In this document: positions 22,678 to 32,610 of the stretch, in pieces
Position numbering within the stretch: the stretch's first letter is position 1
Layout of the letters: every line of letters begins with the position of its first letter
Source: Heligmosomoides polygyrus polygyrus
Lineage: Eukaryota; Nematoda; Chromadorea; Rhabditida; Heligmosomidae
Assembly: GCA_947396885.1 (NCBI GenBank)
Contig: OX377204.1
Coordinates: 90,096,728 to 90,160,727 of the forward strand
Direction of reading: 5' to 3'
Length of the DNA stretch: 64,000 bases
Notes under the pieces: model-generated
The model's input: the letters and a program-made list of their open reading frames with translations, nothing else
Database searches by the model: none
What the model was told of the DNA's origin: nothing
Position numbers and translations under genes: made by a program

Positions 22678-22820
22678 TGGGAATTCAGAAGACGTGCCGA
22701 AGACGTCTTCCAATGTGCGTGGAGGTTCAGAAAACGTGCCGGACACGTCACTCAGCGTTTCTGGGACTCAGAAGACGTGAAGAACACGTTGCCCAACGTG
22801 CTTGGGGATTCAATAACACG
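22678..22820. repeat. 42 bp minisatellite, about 3.3 copies
   Basis: Units start TGGGAATTCAGAAGACGTGC, TGGAGGTTCAGAAAACGTGC and TGGGACTCAGAAGACGTGAA, then a partial unit. The first two are 42 bp and the third 41 bp. Read in frame, the first two give a 14-residue pattern G-x-S-E-[DN]-V-P-x-T-S within a 74-codon frame (22556-22780). This may be coincidence. Confidence 0.75.
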
Positions 22821-23425
22821 TCGTCCACTAAGGGGGGGGGCAGTAGTGGGGGGCCAGTTCCAGAAAGGGGACCAGTTATGGGGAACAGTTCCAGTAATGG
22901 GACACGAGTTCCACTAAACAGGGACCAGTTGTGGGGAACAGTTCCGGTAAGGGAGGACCAGTAGTGGGGGACCAGCTCCAATAAGGGGACCAGTAGTGAG
23001 TGATCAGCTCTAGTAAAGGGACCAGTAATGGGGGATCAAAACCAGTAATGTGGGACCAGATCCAGTAGAGGAGTATCAATCATGATGAAAGGATGAAGGA
23101 TGGCGTTATTCAATCCTTTTTGGGATGCGCCACGCATTCTGCTTTTACGGGATGTCGTGGAGGTGTGTTGAATGCGTATTTGGCCATACAATGACTTGCG
23201 GTGGCCAGCCGATGTACAAGTCAGTGGTTCATCCTTCCCAGACAAGTCTGGTACCAATTCACCGACCCCGGAGGGATGGAAGGCTTGGTTGGCCTGGGCT
23301 GGGAAATCCGAACGAGGAACCTGGTATCGGGTGCACGCGACAGTCGGCGCCTCCTCCGACTGCGCTCCCCGCGCCCCATGAATGGGGGACCAATATTAGT
23401 AATATGGGACCAGACCAGAGAAGTG
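22821..23425. repeat. GGGACCAG minisatellite split by a SINE
   Basis: Degenerate units of about 17-35 bp built on GGGGACCAG and CCAGTAATGGGGGACC run from about 22821 to 23085. They resume at 23381 (GAATGGGGGACCAATATTAG, then TAATATGGGACCAGACCAG). The SINE at 23086..23378 lies between. Confidence 0.75.
23086..23378 (-). repeat. tRNA-derived SINE copy, full length
   Basis: Reverse orientation with tail complement GAAAGGATGAAGGATGGCG, then ATTCAATCCTTTTTGGGATG and GCGCCACGCATTCTGCTTTT, and the head complement CTCCTCCGACTGCGCTCCCC. It is inserted into the GGGACCAG minisatellite. Confidence 0.9.
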
Positions 23426-24077
23426 GGAAATTTCCGTCCAGCATAGTATTAGGAGCGGTGGGAATCTGCCGTTCTGACAAAAAGGCTTTTTGTCGTGTGG
23501 CCACAATCGAGCAGACGCTCAACACTTATCGAAAATGTTTGCCAGAGGCTGACCGTTTGAAGACGAGGAGTGAAGGTGCCTGTAGTCAACGTGGCGCTAG
23601 AGTGAAGGGGGACCGTGCTTCGAGACATCAGGAGGGTTGTCGTCGAAGAACTTAGCGGACGGATGCACTGATTAGCACAAGCATCGACATCACTCAACCG
23701 TCTGGAGATGATGCCGATGTTGAGCGTAGTGGTGGGGAAGGGATATGGATGGCTTCATTCCGTGAAACTACTCTACTGAAGTCAGGTTCATCAATCGCCT
23801 GCTGGCCGGTGACGGTGAAAAGTACCGCCAAACCTTATGCTATTGAATCTCGGTATCTGGGCTTTTCACCGTTACCGACCGGTAACCGGTTGATAAATCT
23901 GGCCCTTGATCTTAAGGAAGGTAGAGCAAGGCTGGAGCATAATAAGCTGCATAATATAACATAATAAGAGCAGCTTGCTTGATGTGATTGTCCTCCGCTT
24001 AGTGATACTGCAATATCGCGCGAAGCGCCAAGTGCGGAGCACGCAGGTGGGCGTGACGGAGCACTTGTTACACATAC
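23426..24077. other. No recognised gene
   Basis: A 176-codon open frame (23125-23655) is mostly antisense SINE plus unknown sequence and is not supported as a gene. Nothing else is recognised. Confidence 0.35.
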
Positions 24078-24430
24078 TGAGGCAGGTGAATAAAAAATTT
24101 CAAAGAAAATTATGCCAACTTTTTCTTGAAAAAATAGCATAACCATCTTTTCGAGTTTGCTTGAAGGTCGTTTCAATTTGGAAGTCGTTCACTTTAATTG
24201 CAGAAGCGTAAATTTGGAAATATGTTCAATTCGGTTTGAAAAGTGTCAAATTTATTTATTTATTTACTTATTTGAATGCACTTAGGAGTGGACTATAACG
24301 TCAAAAACTTCGAACAAACGACATAATCATCGATAGCAACAGTGAAATAAACTGTAAAATTAAATTTGGAAACCTTACTTCTTTAATAATTTAATTAGAA
24401 AAGTGTCAAAGTCGACATGAAAATGGAACA
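24078..24430. repeat. Dispersed AT-rich repeat, second copy
   Basis: It shares GAGGCAGGTGAATAAAAAAT with the start of 8985..9190, and the TTTGAAAAGTGTCAAA and TTAGAAAAGTGTCAAAG units. A TTTATTTATTTA run is inside. Confidence 0.45.
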
Positions 24431-25369
24431 ATAGAAGGCAATGCTGGGAGGGTCAAGCGAAATTGTTTTTTCTTTTCTTGCATAGGATAATTCCTTTATA
24501 TGAGGAGCTCCGCAAAAGAAAGAATCTTCCTAGGAATTATGAATCATTAAAAAATTCTGAAATCACATCTGAATCCATAACCGACTGATGCCTTAGACAT
24601 CGTCCATCATTTACTTTTTTAGCTGTATAATATGCCTGGATTGCGCTTACTTTTTAAGTTCATCCTCAACCTATACATAAGCAATTCGATTCCTTGAGTA
24701 TCCCGTGCATCAAGAAGTCATTCCTGATGAGCTGACACACTTTTGAGGAGGTATCGGCAAGTGACAGCCAGCCAGTCGTGAAACCACTCATGAAGTACTG
24801 AAGGACATCAGCACTGGCAGAAAGAACGAAGCACCAGCTGCTGGGCCGGCCGCGTTCGAGACCAATTCGACGGGTTGAAGTGCTCATTTAGCGCTGTCGG
24901 TTTTTGCAGACGGCATTTCCACGTCGCCGCCACCACTTCGCCGTCGCCCGTCCCGGGACGTCTTGGGAATTTTTGGGACCGAGCCGATATCCAATCCGAG
25001 CGCTAAGCATCGCCACTCAAGTATTATGTTTCGGACGGCGGTGGGGGTGGCGGGTGGCGATGATTGCGTCGTCTTTGTGCGTCTGGCAGTCTGCCGGCTC
25101 TCCGACAGCCGACCGGCAACGATTAGACCCTCTGGCGTCCTGTCTCCGGAGAATCGGATGCCAGAATCGCCGGCGCTGAACCGCCCGCCACCCAACCACG
25201 CGAAGCGATTCGTGGCCACTTGCGATGATGTGCATGTGTCATGTGTCAGTGAGACTCTCCCGAGACCGCTCCCAGGAACACCCATCGTCGTTGCCTGCCA
25301 AGGAGTGCCGGCGGCAGGTCTTTAAGTAAAGGATAGTGAATGAGCTACAGCGGCAATTAGTACGTACTC
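24431..25369. other. GC-rich block 24890-25330 of unknown role
   Basis: After an unremarkable AT-rich part, 24890-25330 is GC-rich and repeat-free. Open frames lie on both strands: plus 24963-25325 (120 codons) and minus 25285-24884 (133 codons). An acceptor-like TTTTTGCAG lies at 24901-24909. I recognise no protein family in either frame. It could be a promoter plus first exon, or chance frames in GC-rich DNA. Confidence 0.35.
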
Positions 25370-25389
25370 GGAATGCGCCACGCATTCTA
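25370..25389 (-). repeat. SINE 3' fragment at the mariner insertion site
   Basis: AATGCGCCACGCATTCTA immediately precedes the mariner left end. Related sequence (TTTGAATGTGTATTTGGTAT) resumes at about 26691 beyond its right end. So the mariner probably landed in an old SINE. Confidence 0.6.
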
Positions 25390-26671
25390 TTAGGTGGTAA
25401 CGAAATAAATGGCACTGAACCACTGTAAATTTAAACAGTTAATATCTCGGCTTGTAGGCAAGTTTATTAATCGAAATAAAAACCTTCTGATTCTACATAT
25501 CTTTGCCAACGTGACACAAGTTTTTTATCCCAGAAGCATATAAATCAGAAGTTCTGGAATTGACGAAATCTTCGAAGGCACTTTCGGCATCCTGTTGGTA
25601 TTTGAATATTTTCCCTACCAAGAAGTCGCCAAGATGCTTGAAGAAATGGTACTCTGTTGGGGAGAGGTCGGGAGAAAAAGGAGGGTGTGGTAGAGTTTCA
25701 ATGCTCAGCTCATTCAATTTCTGCAACGTCATTCGTGCTACATGGGGGCGAGCATTGTCGTGCAGAAGGAGAACTCGCCTTCGGTTTACCAAGGCCGGCC
25801 GGATATCCTTCAACTTTTTCATCATTTCTTCAATTTCAATGCAGTACTTCTCTGCCGTGACGGTTTCACCGGGAGGGAGGAAGCTGTGGTGAATAATTCC
25901 CAGCGAACACCACCATACTGTCACCATTACTTTCTTTTGGTGCAATTCCGGCTTCGCAAAAACCTTGGGGCTCTCATCGCTGTCCACCCACTGTGCCGAT
26001 CGTTGCCTGTTGTCGTACATTATCCACTTCTCGTCACAGGTTACGATGCGATCAAGGAATGGGTCCGTTTCGTTCCGTAGAAGCAGTGCGGACGAGATCT
26101 CATATCGTCGGTTTCTTTGCTCCTCAGACAGCTCGTGAGGCACCCATCTTTCCAGCTTTTTGGTCTTTCCAATTTCCTTCAGATGCCGGGCAGCTGTGTT
26201 GTGACTGACGACAAGAACCTTCGCTATCTCCCTGGTACCTTTGTGTGGATCCTCCTCTACCACATCTCTCAGCTTGTCCTCATCAACATCACTATGCCTC
26301 CCACGACCTTCATGTTCTTCCAAGCTCTCATCTCCATTCCGGAACTTCTGATACCAACGATACGCCGTCCGAATTGTGGAACATCCTTGACCGAATGCGG
26401 CGTTGATCTTCTCGTCCGCCTCCTTAGCTGTAGTGCCCAGCTTGAATTCATACAAGTAAATGCCTCGGATTACTCTTTTGTCCATCTGCAAAAAAGTCAA
26501 TAAAACTCTAAAGTTTTCCCACTTTTACATAGAGAATTTGGTACTCGCCGGTAGAGCAAAGTTTGCGCTTTTAAATGATATGCCACATCTTACGGTTTGT
26601 TCTTGATCAAGCGCGTAAAGAAGCGCCAAAAAATGGCGCGAGCCAGTGCCATTTAATTCGTTACAACCTAA
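25390..26671 (-). mobile_element. Mariner element, copy 2 (bandit-like), open transposase
   Basis: The left end is TTAGGTGGTAACGAAATAAA and the right end is AATTCGTTACAACCTAA, with TA duplications at 25388-25389 and 26672-26673. It is 1282 bp, nearly the same length as copy 1 at 7189..8469, and close to it throughout. It is the only mobile element in the window whose transposase frame is uninterrupted. Confidence 0.95.
25493..26500 (-). CDS. Mariner transposase, full-length frame with D,D34E
   Basis: This transposase would cut and paste its own element at TA sites. The frame has 335 codons from the first ATG; a start six residues later (MDKRVIRGIYLYEF) fits the family better. The N-terminal ~110 residues form the paired helix-turn-helix DNA-binding region. 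The mariner signature WVPHEL lies at 119-124. Catalytic residues are D156 (TCDEKW), D248 (HDNARPH) and E283 (SPTEYHFF). The spacing is 34 residues, as in mariners, but the third residue is Glu (codon GAG at 25652-25654) where the broken sister copy has Asp. In mariner-type enzymes the third Asp is normally required, so the protein is probably inactive despite its open frame. That is an inference from the family. Similarity to hookworm bandit is from memory. Confidence 0.93.
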   Translation of the reverse strand: MTFLQMDKRVIRGIYLYEFKLGTTAKEADEKINAAFGQGCSTIRTAYRWYQKFRNGDESLEEHEGRGRHSDVDEDKLRDVVEEDPHKGTREIAKVLVVSHNTAARHLKEIGKTKKLERWVPHELSEEQRNRRYEISSALLLRNETDPFLDRIVTCDEKWIMYDNRQRSAQWVDSDESPKVFAKPELHQKKVMVTVWWCSLGIIHHSFLPPGETVTAEKYCIEIEEMMKKLKDIRPALVNRRRVLLLHDNARPHVARMTLQKLNELSIETLPHPPFSPDLSPTEYHFFKHLGDFLVGKIFKYQQDAESAFEDFVNSRTSDLYASGIKNLCHVGKDM

Positions 26672-26730
26672 TACTTAAATGGGATCCTCTTTGAATGTGT
26701 ATTTGGTATAGTCGTGCTCGAACGACTAGA

Positions 26731-27010
26731 AAGGATAAATGGATAAAGGGCGGCGTTTTTCGATCCTATTCAGGATGCGCCACGCAATCTACTTCTACGG
26801 GACGTCGTGGAGGCGATTTGAATGAGTAGTTGGCCATACAATGTCTTGCGGTGGCCAGCCGATGAACAGTTCAGCGCTTTACCCTTTCCAGACAACTCTG
26901 GTAGTGCTTCACCGACTCCGGAAGGCTGGTTGGCCTGGGCTGGAAATCCGAACCAGGAACTGGTATCTGCTGGTGCACGGTACGTCCTCCGAATGCACTA
27001 CATGCGCCAC
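26731..27010 (-). repeat. tRNA-derived SINE copy
   Basis: Reverse orientation: AGGATAAATGGATAAAGGGC tail, GCGCCACGCAATCTACTTCT, GGTGGCCAGCCGATGAACAG, and a head complement ending near ACATGCGCC. Confidence 0.9.
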
Positions 27011-27228
27011 AAACGAATGTAATCGAATAATCATTCGAATAATTCATAACTTTTTAACTATTTTATTATTATTTACTTACTTATTTATTTACTTTTTGTA
27101 CAAGTAAAAAAAAGTCGTGATTTGAAGTGCAAACGGCAACAGGCAGCTCCCCAGACTGCGCCAGCACCCGTCCATTGGGTTGGGCAGAAAAAGAAACTAT
27201 AATACAAGAGGAAGTTACAGTGAAGGTA

Positions 27229-27421
27229 CAGGATGCGCCATGCACGTCATGTGAGACTTGCAGTGGCCAGTCGAGGGATACGTCAGTGTTTTGTCTTTCC
27301 AAAAAAGTAGCAATCCATCGACTCCGGAGAGATGTAAGGTTGGCCTGTGCGGGGAACCAGAGGCCTAAAATCGGGTGTACGTGACAGCCGGCGGCTCCAC
27401 CGGTTGCGCTACCACGTCCCA
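27229..27421 (-). repeat. tRNA-derived SINE copy with internal deletions
   Basis: GGATGCGCCATGCACGTCAT, GCAGTGGCCAGTCGAGGGAT, GACTCCGGAGAGATG, and the head complement GCGGCTCCACCGGTTGCGCT. Confidence 0.75.
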
Positions 27422-27645
27422 GCCAAAAAATTCGAAAACAGAAAACGAAAATGCGGTGCATCCCTGGTGCCAATTCTGCGCACAGCGTCACTGGTCCACC
27501 CAATTTTCGACGAATTAGCACATGCGACTTTGAGCGAGCCTTCAACGTTGATCAAAAAAAAAAATTAGAGCGCCGTAGGCTTATGCACCTTATTAAACCT
27601 GCTAAAGCGGTCACCCTTTTAATTTTTGGTAAAGGCAGTTACGGG

Positions 27646-27958
27646 TAGCGTAGTCGGAGGAGGCCCCGGCTGTTGTATGTACTCCGATTCAAGGTACTCA
27701 GTTCGGATTTCCCGCCCAGGCCAACCAAGTCTATCATCTCTATTGGGGCGGAGAACTTGTACCAGACTTGTCTTTGAAGGGTAAAACGTCAGCGTGCTTA
27801 TCGTATGTTTACCGCAAGCCATTTATAGGACAAATACGCATTCATTTCGGAACATGGATGATTATGTGAATGAGCATTTAAGCCTGTCCACAGCATACTG
27901 TAAAAGTGAACTGCGTGGCGCATCCCAAAAGGGTTCGATTGATTCATCTACCATTCTT
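27646..27958 (+). repeat. tRNA-derived SINE copy
   Basis: The head is GTAGCGTAGTCGGAGGAGGC, followed by CAGTTCGGATTTCCCGCCCA and CCAGACTTGTCTTTGAAGGG. The 3' half is diverged and ends GCGTGGCGCATCCCAAAAGG. About 40 bp of extra sequence (near 27850-27895) lies before the end. Confidence 0.85.
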
Positions 27959-28757
27959 TAAAAAACGTAGTAGTGACGCAGAGGCTTCATAGAAGACAAC
28001 CGAAAATTGAAGAGAAGTAACACGCTATTTCACGGCGAAGAAGAAGCACGAGCCGGAAAAAACAATTATTACCCGCTCCGCTGCCTTGGTCTTCACGTCG
28101 GCAACAAAGCGAGCAGTAATGCTTGGTGTCGTTCGCGTATTCTGCTGGCAGCGTCTGAAGTGTAGCGTGAGAGAACATCGTTCTCAATTAGATTCACCTA
28201 ACAACAGCCGACATCGTAATCGATAACATCTGTTACTTCTAGGCGGTGACTTCACCGTACCAAGGTTTGTTAATCCCTTATTCAGTAGGTGAACACAAAA
28301 AGAAACCGGCAACGGCAATCGATGGAATAGTCACAATTCCAAAAGTGCGCCATGAGTTCCACTTCAGTTTAGTATTGTGAAGGAACATAGACCATTAGAC
28401 CATCTGCACAAAATATTGAGGAGAATATCCAAGCTTCGAACAGTCTTCAATCGCCAACGAAGGACGGCAGGAACTTCAAAACAATGGAAATGGTAAGGAA
28501 TGTATGTAGAATCCAGGGAATCCAGAAAAATAGCGAAAAATAGGCAAATATATATTTAAAAATAACGGCGAAACAACGTAACAAGTTGATACGGGTAAAA
28601 GTTTTTTAAGCCCCTAGCTATAGAAAACCAAAAGAACAACAATCTATGCTTTTTCCCAATTTTCTTTTTCCGAGCCACTTTCATCGCACTGATTCTGGTC
28701 TCTGTGTTCTCACGGTTTCATTCTTATATTGTCTTCACTTATTTATTCCTCCATGAG
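27959..28757. other. No recognised feature
   Basis: No family is recognised on either strand. A SINE-like scrap (AGTGCGCCATGAGTTCCACT) lies near 28344-28363. Confidence 0.4.
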
Positions 28758-29022
28758 GGTGTGTAGCGCAGTCGTAGGAGGTGCCGACTGTAGCCTGCGC
28801 CGGATATAAGGTTCCTGGTTGGGATCTCTCCCCGCCCCAGGCCAACCAAGTCCTTTGTCCCTGCGAGGTCGGTGAAATTATACAAGACTAATCTGAGAAG
28901 GATGATGCGTTGACTTGTTCATCGACTGGCCACCGTAAGTTATTGGATGGCCAAATACGCATTCATGTAGCCTGCACGACATCCCGTGGAAGCACAATGC
29001 GTGGCGCATCCCAAAACAACAG
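28758..29022 (+). repeat. tRNA-derived SINE copy
   Basis: The head TGTAGCGCAGTCGTAGGAGG has an A-box match. CCGTAAGTTATTGGATGGCC and GTGGCGCATCCCAAAACAAC mark the 3' half. The tail is lost at the junction with the LINE fragment. Confidence 0.85.
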
Positions 29023-29039
29023 GAAGCAACATGTTAAAC

Positions 29040-29415
29040 TATGGGATCATCAACAGGGTTCAGTGCAGGGTAAGGCGCCGAATGACTGGAGAAGCATCAC
29101 CGTGGTCCCCATCTTCAATCATCTTCAAGCAGAAGGGGACGCTTCTATGGCTCCAACTACGGAGAGATCAGACTGATCTCAGACACGATGAAAATCTAAC
29201 GAATGGTGAATTCGTGGCTGAGGAAGGCGATTCCCATCTACCAAAAGCAGTGGGACTTCATGTCCGAGGCGTCCACCATAGACGTCATTTTCACCGCTCG
29301 TCGGGTGATGGAGAAATGACAGGAAAAGCGAGAGCTCTACTACCTAACATTCCTGAATCTACAGAAGTCAACGAAGAAGCCACTGAAAATTGTAGAAATC
29401 AACTGCTAGAGCTCA
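29040..29415 (+). pseudogene. RTE-type LINE RT fragment (fingers region)
   Basis: Moving between frames, the plus strand gives GKAPNDWRSITVVPIF, FKQKGD and IRLISDTM, then an IPIYQKQWGFMSEAST-like stretch, IDVIFTARRVMEK and ELYYLTFLNLQKSTKKPL. This order (W..S..VPIFK..GD, then I.L.S) is the RT motif 1-2 region of RTE LINEs. Frameshifts at 29105-29140 and after 29320 disable it. Confidence 0.7.
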
Positions 29416-29665
29416 GCAACACAGCGAACGGGAAATGGGATGCTCATATCATCAGCGACTTTTCGTGAGCCTAGAGGCGTTGGACCACCGTCAGACATCG
29501 CGGAATGAGATGTCCTGTTGACGTCGTTTTTCCTTCCCCTACTCAGCCTAATCAGTAACCAGACTTTCACTTTATTCGATGAGCTCAATCGTCATTGTTC
29601 AGAGTGAGCAGCGTTTTTGAAAATGGCACCATTGTCTTGGCTATTCCATGAAAAAGAAAACAAAT

Positions 29666-29911
29666 AAGGATAAAGGATAAAAAACGGCAGCTTTGTAGGA
29701 TAAACGACGCATCTAACTTCTAGGCAATGCCGGGGGAGGAGGGGGGGGGGGCAGTGTGAATGCGTATTTGACCTATACCATGACTTGTGGCGGCCAGCCG
29801 ATGAACAAGCAGTGCTTTATCCATTCCAGACAAGTCCGGCACCAATCCACTCACACCGGAGGGAAGGAATGCATGGTTGGCGAACCAAGAACCAGAGACC
29901 GGCAGATGCGA
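29666..29911 (-). repeat. tRNA-derived SINE copy with G-tract
   Basis: AAGGATAAAGGATAAAAAAC tail complement, GGCGGCCAGCCGATGAACAA, CCAGACAAGTCCGGCACCAA. A GGAGGAGGGGGGGGGG run near 29733-29750 replaces the usual GTGGAGG segment. Confidence 0.8.
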
Positions 29912-29954
29912 CAGCAGGCATTCCTCCAACTATCTCGAACTTCAGAAAGAAAAT

Positions 29955-30292
29955 AAAAGGCAATAGTTTACGAAAGATAGAAGTTCTTAGATTGATGTTT
30001 GGTTGAAAACTCTTGCGCCAGGGGGTCGAACTCGCACCTTTTGCTTTCCGGGCAGCGATGATACGCCTTACACCACCAGCGCTATTTGGCCGAACAGAAC
30101 ATCTACAATAGCTCCTAGTAGCAATCACCTATCAGCACTCACCCGTGATATCGGGATGAGCCGGCCGCTGTTAGCATGAAACCGGTTAAGCTGGAGGTTT
30201 TCGTAATCTTTACGTTTCTGCTGAAGCCTGGAGCGGCCGTTATGGAAGTTTTGATCGCAATGAAACCCATCTAGGAACTTCTATCTTCCATA
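29955..30292. mobile_element. Foldback element with tRNA-like arm, copy 2
   Basis: The left arm from 29965 (GAAAGATAGAAGTTCTTAGA) contains the complement of the tRNA-like segment at 30012-30090 (CTTTCCGGGCAGCGATGATA). The spacer GATGAGCCGGCCGCTGTTAG matches copy 1. The right arm (30230-30292) keeps the outer part TTTTGATCGCAATGAAACCC, ending CTTCTATCTTCCATAA, but has lost the tRNA-like segment. Confidence 0.6.
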
Positions 30293-30943
30293 ACATCGAA
30301 TAGAAGGAAGGAATGGCTACAGAGCTCTCTATGGCTACAGAGCTGCCCGTAGGCTCCCAATTCTTTCAAACATACATAATATCATAACACATAAAGGTTA
30401 TTGAATCAGCAGTCAGAGTACTTTAGGCTAACCAGAGGCATTCCACGAAACGGTTGGCTTCCTTACCTGAACACACGAATATGAGTGTCTCACGGAGTTG
30501 TGAATGTAAAGTGGCATCGAAAACCGAGCTCAAAAAACATTCTGATTCACGCGAGATCTGGACATCTTGTTGCCGTCAAAATCGCTGTTCCGCACGGCTT
30601 CGGAAATATGCACTGGTGCCGAAGAACGTCAAGAATCAGTTCGGTTAGCTTCGTTTGGCTACGTCAAATGGCTATCCAATACTACAACATCGAAGAAGAC
30701 TTCACACTAATTTCCGTGAAAGAACGCGCCGAAGAAGATTACCTCGTGTTCTTCCTTTCTTCTCCGATAAGGTAACTGCCGCACTCCAAAAAGCCATCGA
30801 ACACGCACAGTTGCAGGATGATGTTGTGTTGGTGAACATTCCCAGCGACAACATCAAGCGGAGACTGGTTCGAAACAGACTTTAGGATTGGCAGTGCCTT
30901 TCGGAGAATTGCGCTGGATGTCCAAATGGCAACATTGGACATC

Positions 30944-32348
30944 AAATTCTTTCAGTTTCAATTTCTCAGTTCCAATTTCATAAACATATTTCGTCTTAGT
31001 GTATAACGTTTTCAAAATTAATGGATTCACAAAATTTATAATAATTTTAAAGTTGCTTGGTTCGTGATGAAAATTGGACCATTTGCTCACTACATTTATT
31101 TATTGTACTGGAAACACAAAATAAAAAAAAAATTAAAATTTCTATGATCTTTTATTTTATGTTTCGATATTTGTTGTTCTTCATTTATATATGCTTAAAA
31201 TAAATAAGATTCTAGTTAATCGTCACACATTCAATTCAAAACAACTCTAACTATCATATAGCTTGCCTTGTTTTTATTTCCATTCTTTTTATGATAACGA
31301 TCTAAAAAACGGATCTGCGTTTTATAACATACTAACATAAATTATAAAATAGTCTGTAATTATTTGACAGATCATGAAATGATATAAACAATTAGATAAA
31401 CTTAACAAAGCTGAATTTTCAAATACAGGTATATATCAAAGTTAGAAGTTTTTACAGTTAAAACAATTGCTTTCAATTAATCTAATTTGATTTTCTTAGA
31501 TCCGTGAAGGCAAAGTTTTTGACCTTGACCGAGCCAGTGGCCACGTCAAGATGACGACTAATTAATTTATTCTAACCCTTCAAACATTCAGTTGGGTCTT
31601 GACTTACCGACTTGCCAAAACGTTGCGCAACCGACTGGCAAAAAACTAACAGAAGATGTTACATTTATATTGTAGTCAAGACAGTAATATTAATTTTAGG
31701 TTTTAATTTTACTTTTTCAATAAGACAAGGTACCTTAAAACCTTGTCGGCCAGTGGCCACGTTGCGTTAGACAAAATTTCGAATTTATTTTGCAAAATCG
31801 ATTAGCCATGTTATATTTAGTAACCCATATCAAAATACTATTATTTCAAATGTCATATAATTATTTGATAATATAAATGTGTGTTAGATATTGGTTGTCA
31901 TTTTCTCTTAAACTTTCTTTAACCTTACCAACATTTATTTATTTATTATACCATAATATAATAGGCAGCTCTCTTTAATAGTATAAAAATATTCAAACCC
32001 TCCCTCCTATCTTTATGTATATATAAATTATATAAACATTTTTTTTTAGGAAAAAACAAAGTATAAAATCATTATTTTGTATATAAAATAACCTTCACAA
32101 ATTTATATTCATTGAAAATAAAATAAAGAAAATTGAGAAAATATTTTTTAAATGTGAATCAAAACATGTATGAGTTGTTGTTAGTTTGAAGTTTGTTAGT
32201 TTGGTTCGTTGTTTTGGAAGTTATTGTCCTGTAAATAAGATTGTTGTGTTGTTGTATTTCAAGTAGTTGAAGAGCTATATAATTTTTTTTAGAAAAAGAC
32301 AATTTTAATTTCAATAAATGATAACATAATAAATACTTAAAGAATTTT
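30944..32348. mobile_element. AT-rich insertion inside the Penelope-like element
   Basis: About 1.4 kb of strongly AT-rich sequence separates two parts of the Penelope frame. The edges read AAATTCTTTCAGTTTC on the left and, on the complement of the right, AAAATTCTTTAAGTATTT, a possible short terminal inverted repeat. A CAGTGGCCACGT motif occurs twice (near 31533 and 31751). There are no long open frames. The exact ends and class are uncertain, and no target duplication is convincing. Confidence 0.4.
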
Positions 32349-32610
32349 ATGCATAGATTTACAACTAATTCTATTAGAGATTGCTCTAAGACCGGAATAA
32401 TCTATGAGCTCGAGGGCACTACATGTGGCGCAATTTACGTTGAGGAGACTGGAAAGATGCTGGCAGTGCGTATTAAAGAACACCTTGCTAGTAAAAGGCG
32501 TGGATCATTATGTAGCCCAATTGGCGGTCGATGTGCATGGTGGTAACGACTTTAGCGTCAAGTGTAAGATTTTGACCGTAGAGGAGAAGATATCTGCGAG
32601 GAAGGCATTA

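Noticed and set aside
23125..23655. 176-codon plus-strand open frame
   Set aside because: The first half is antisense SINE; the second half has no known motif.
25490..26500. Bacterial IS630-type insertion
   Set aside because: The WVPHEL motif, the 34-residue spacing and the TTAGG-type ends place it in eukaryotic mariners, and the surroundings are animal DNA.
25560..26503. Plus-strand open frames of up to 128 codons over the mariner
   Set aside because: These are antisense shadows of the transposase on the minus strand.
30944..32348. Mitochondrial DNA insertion
   Set aside because: It is AT-rich like nematode mitochondrial DNA, but I recognise no mitochondrial gene in any frame.
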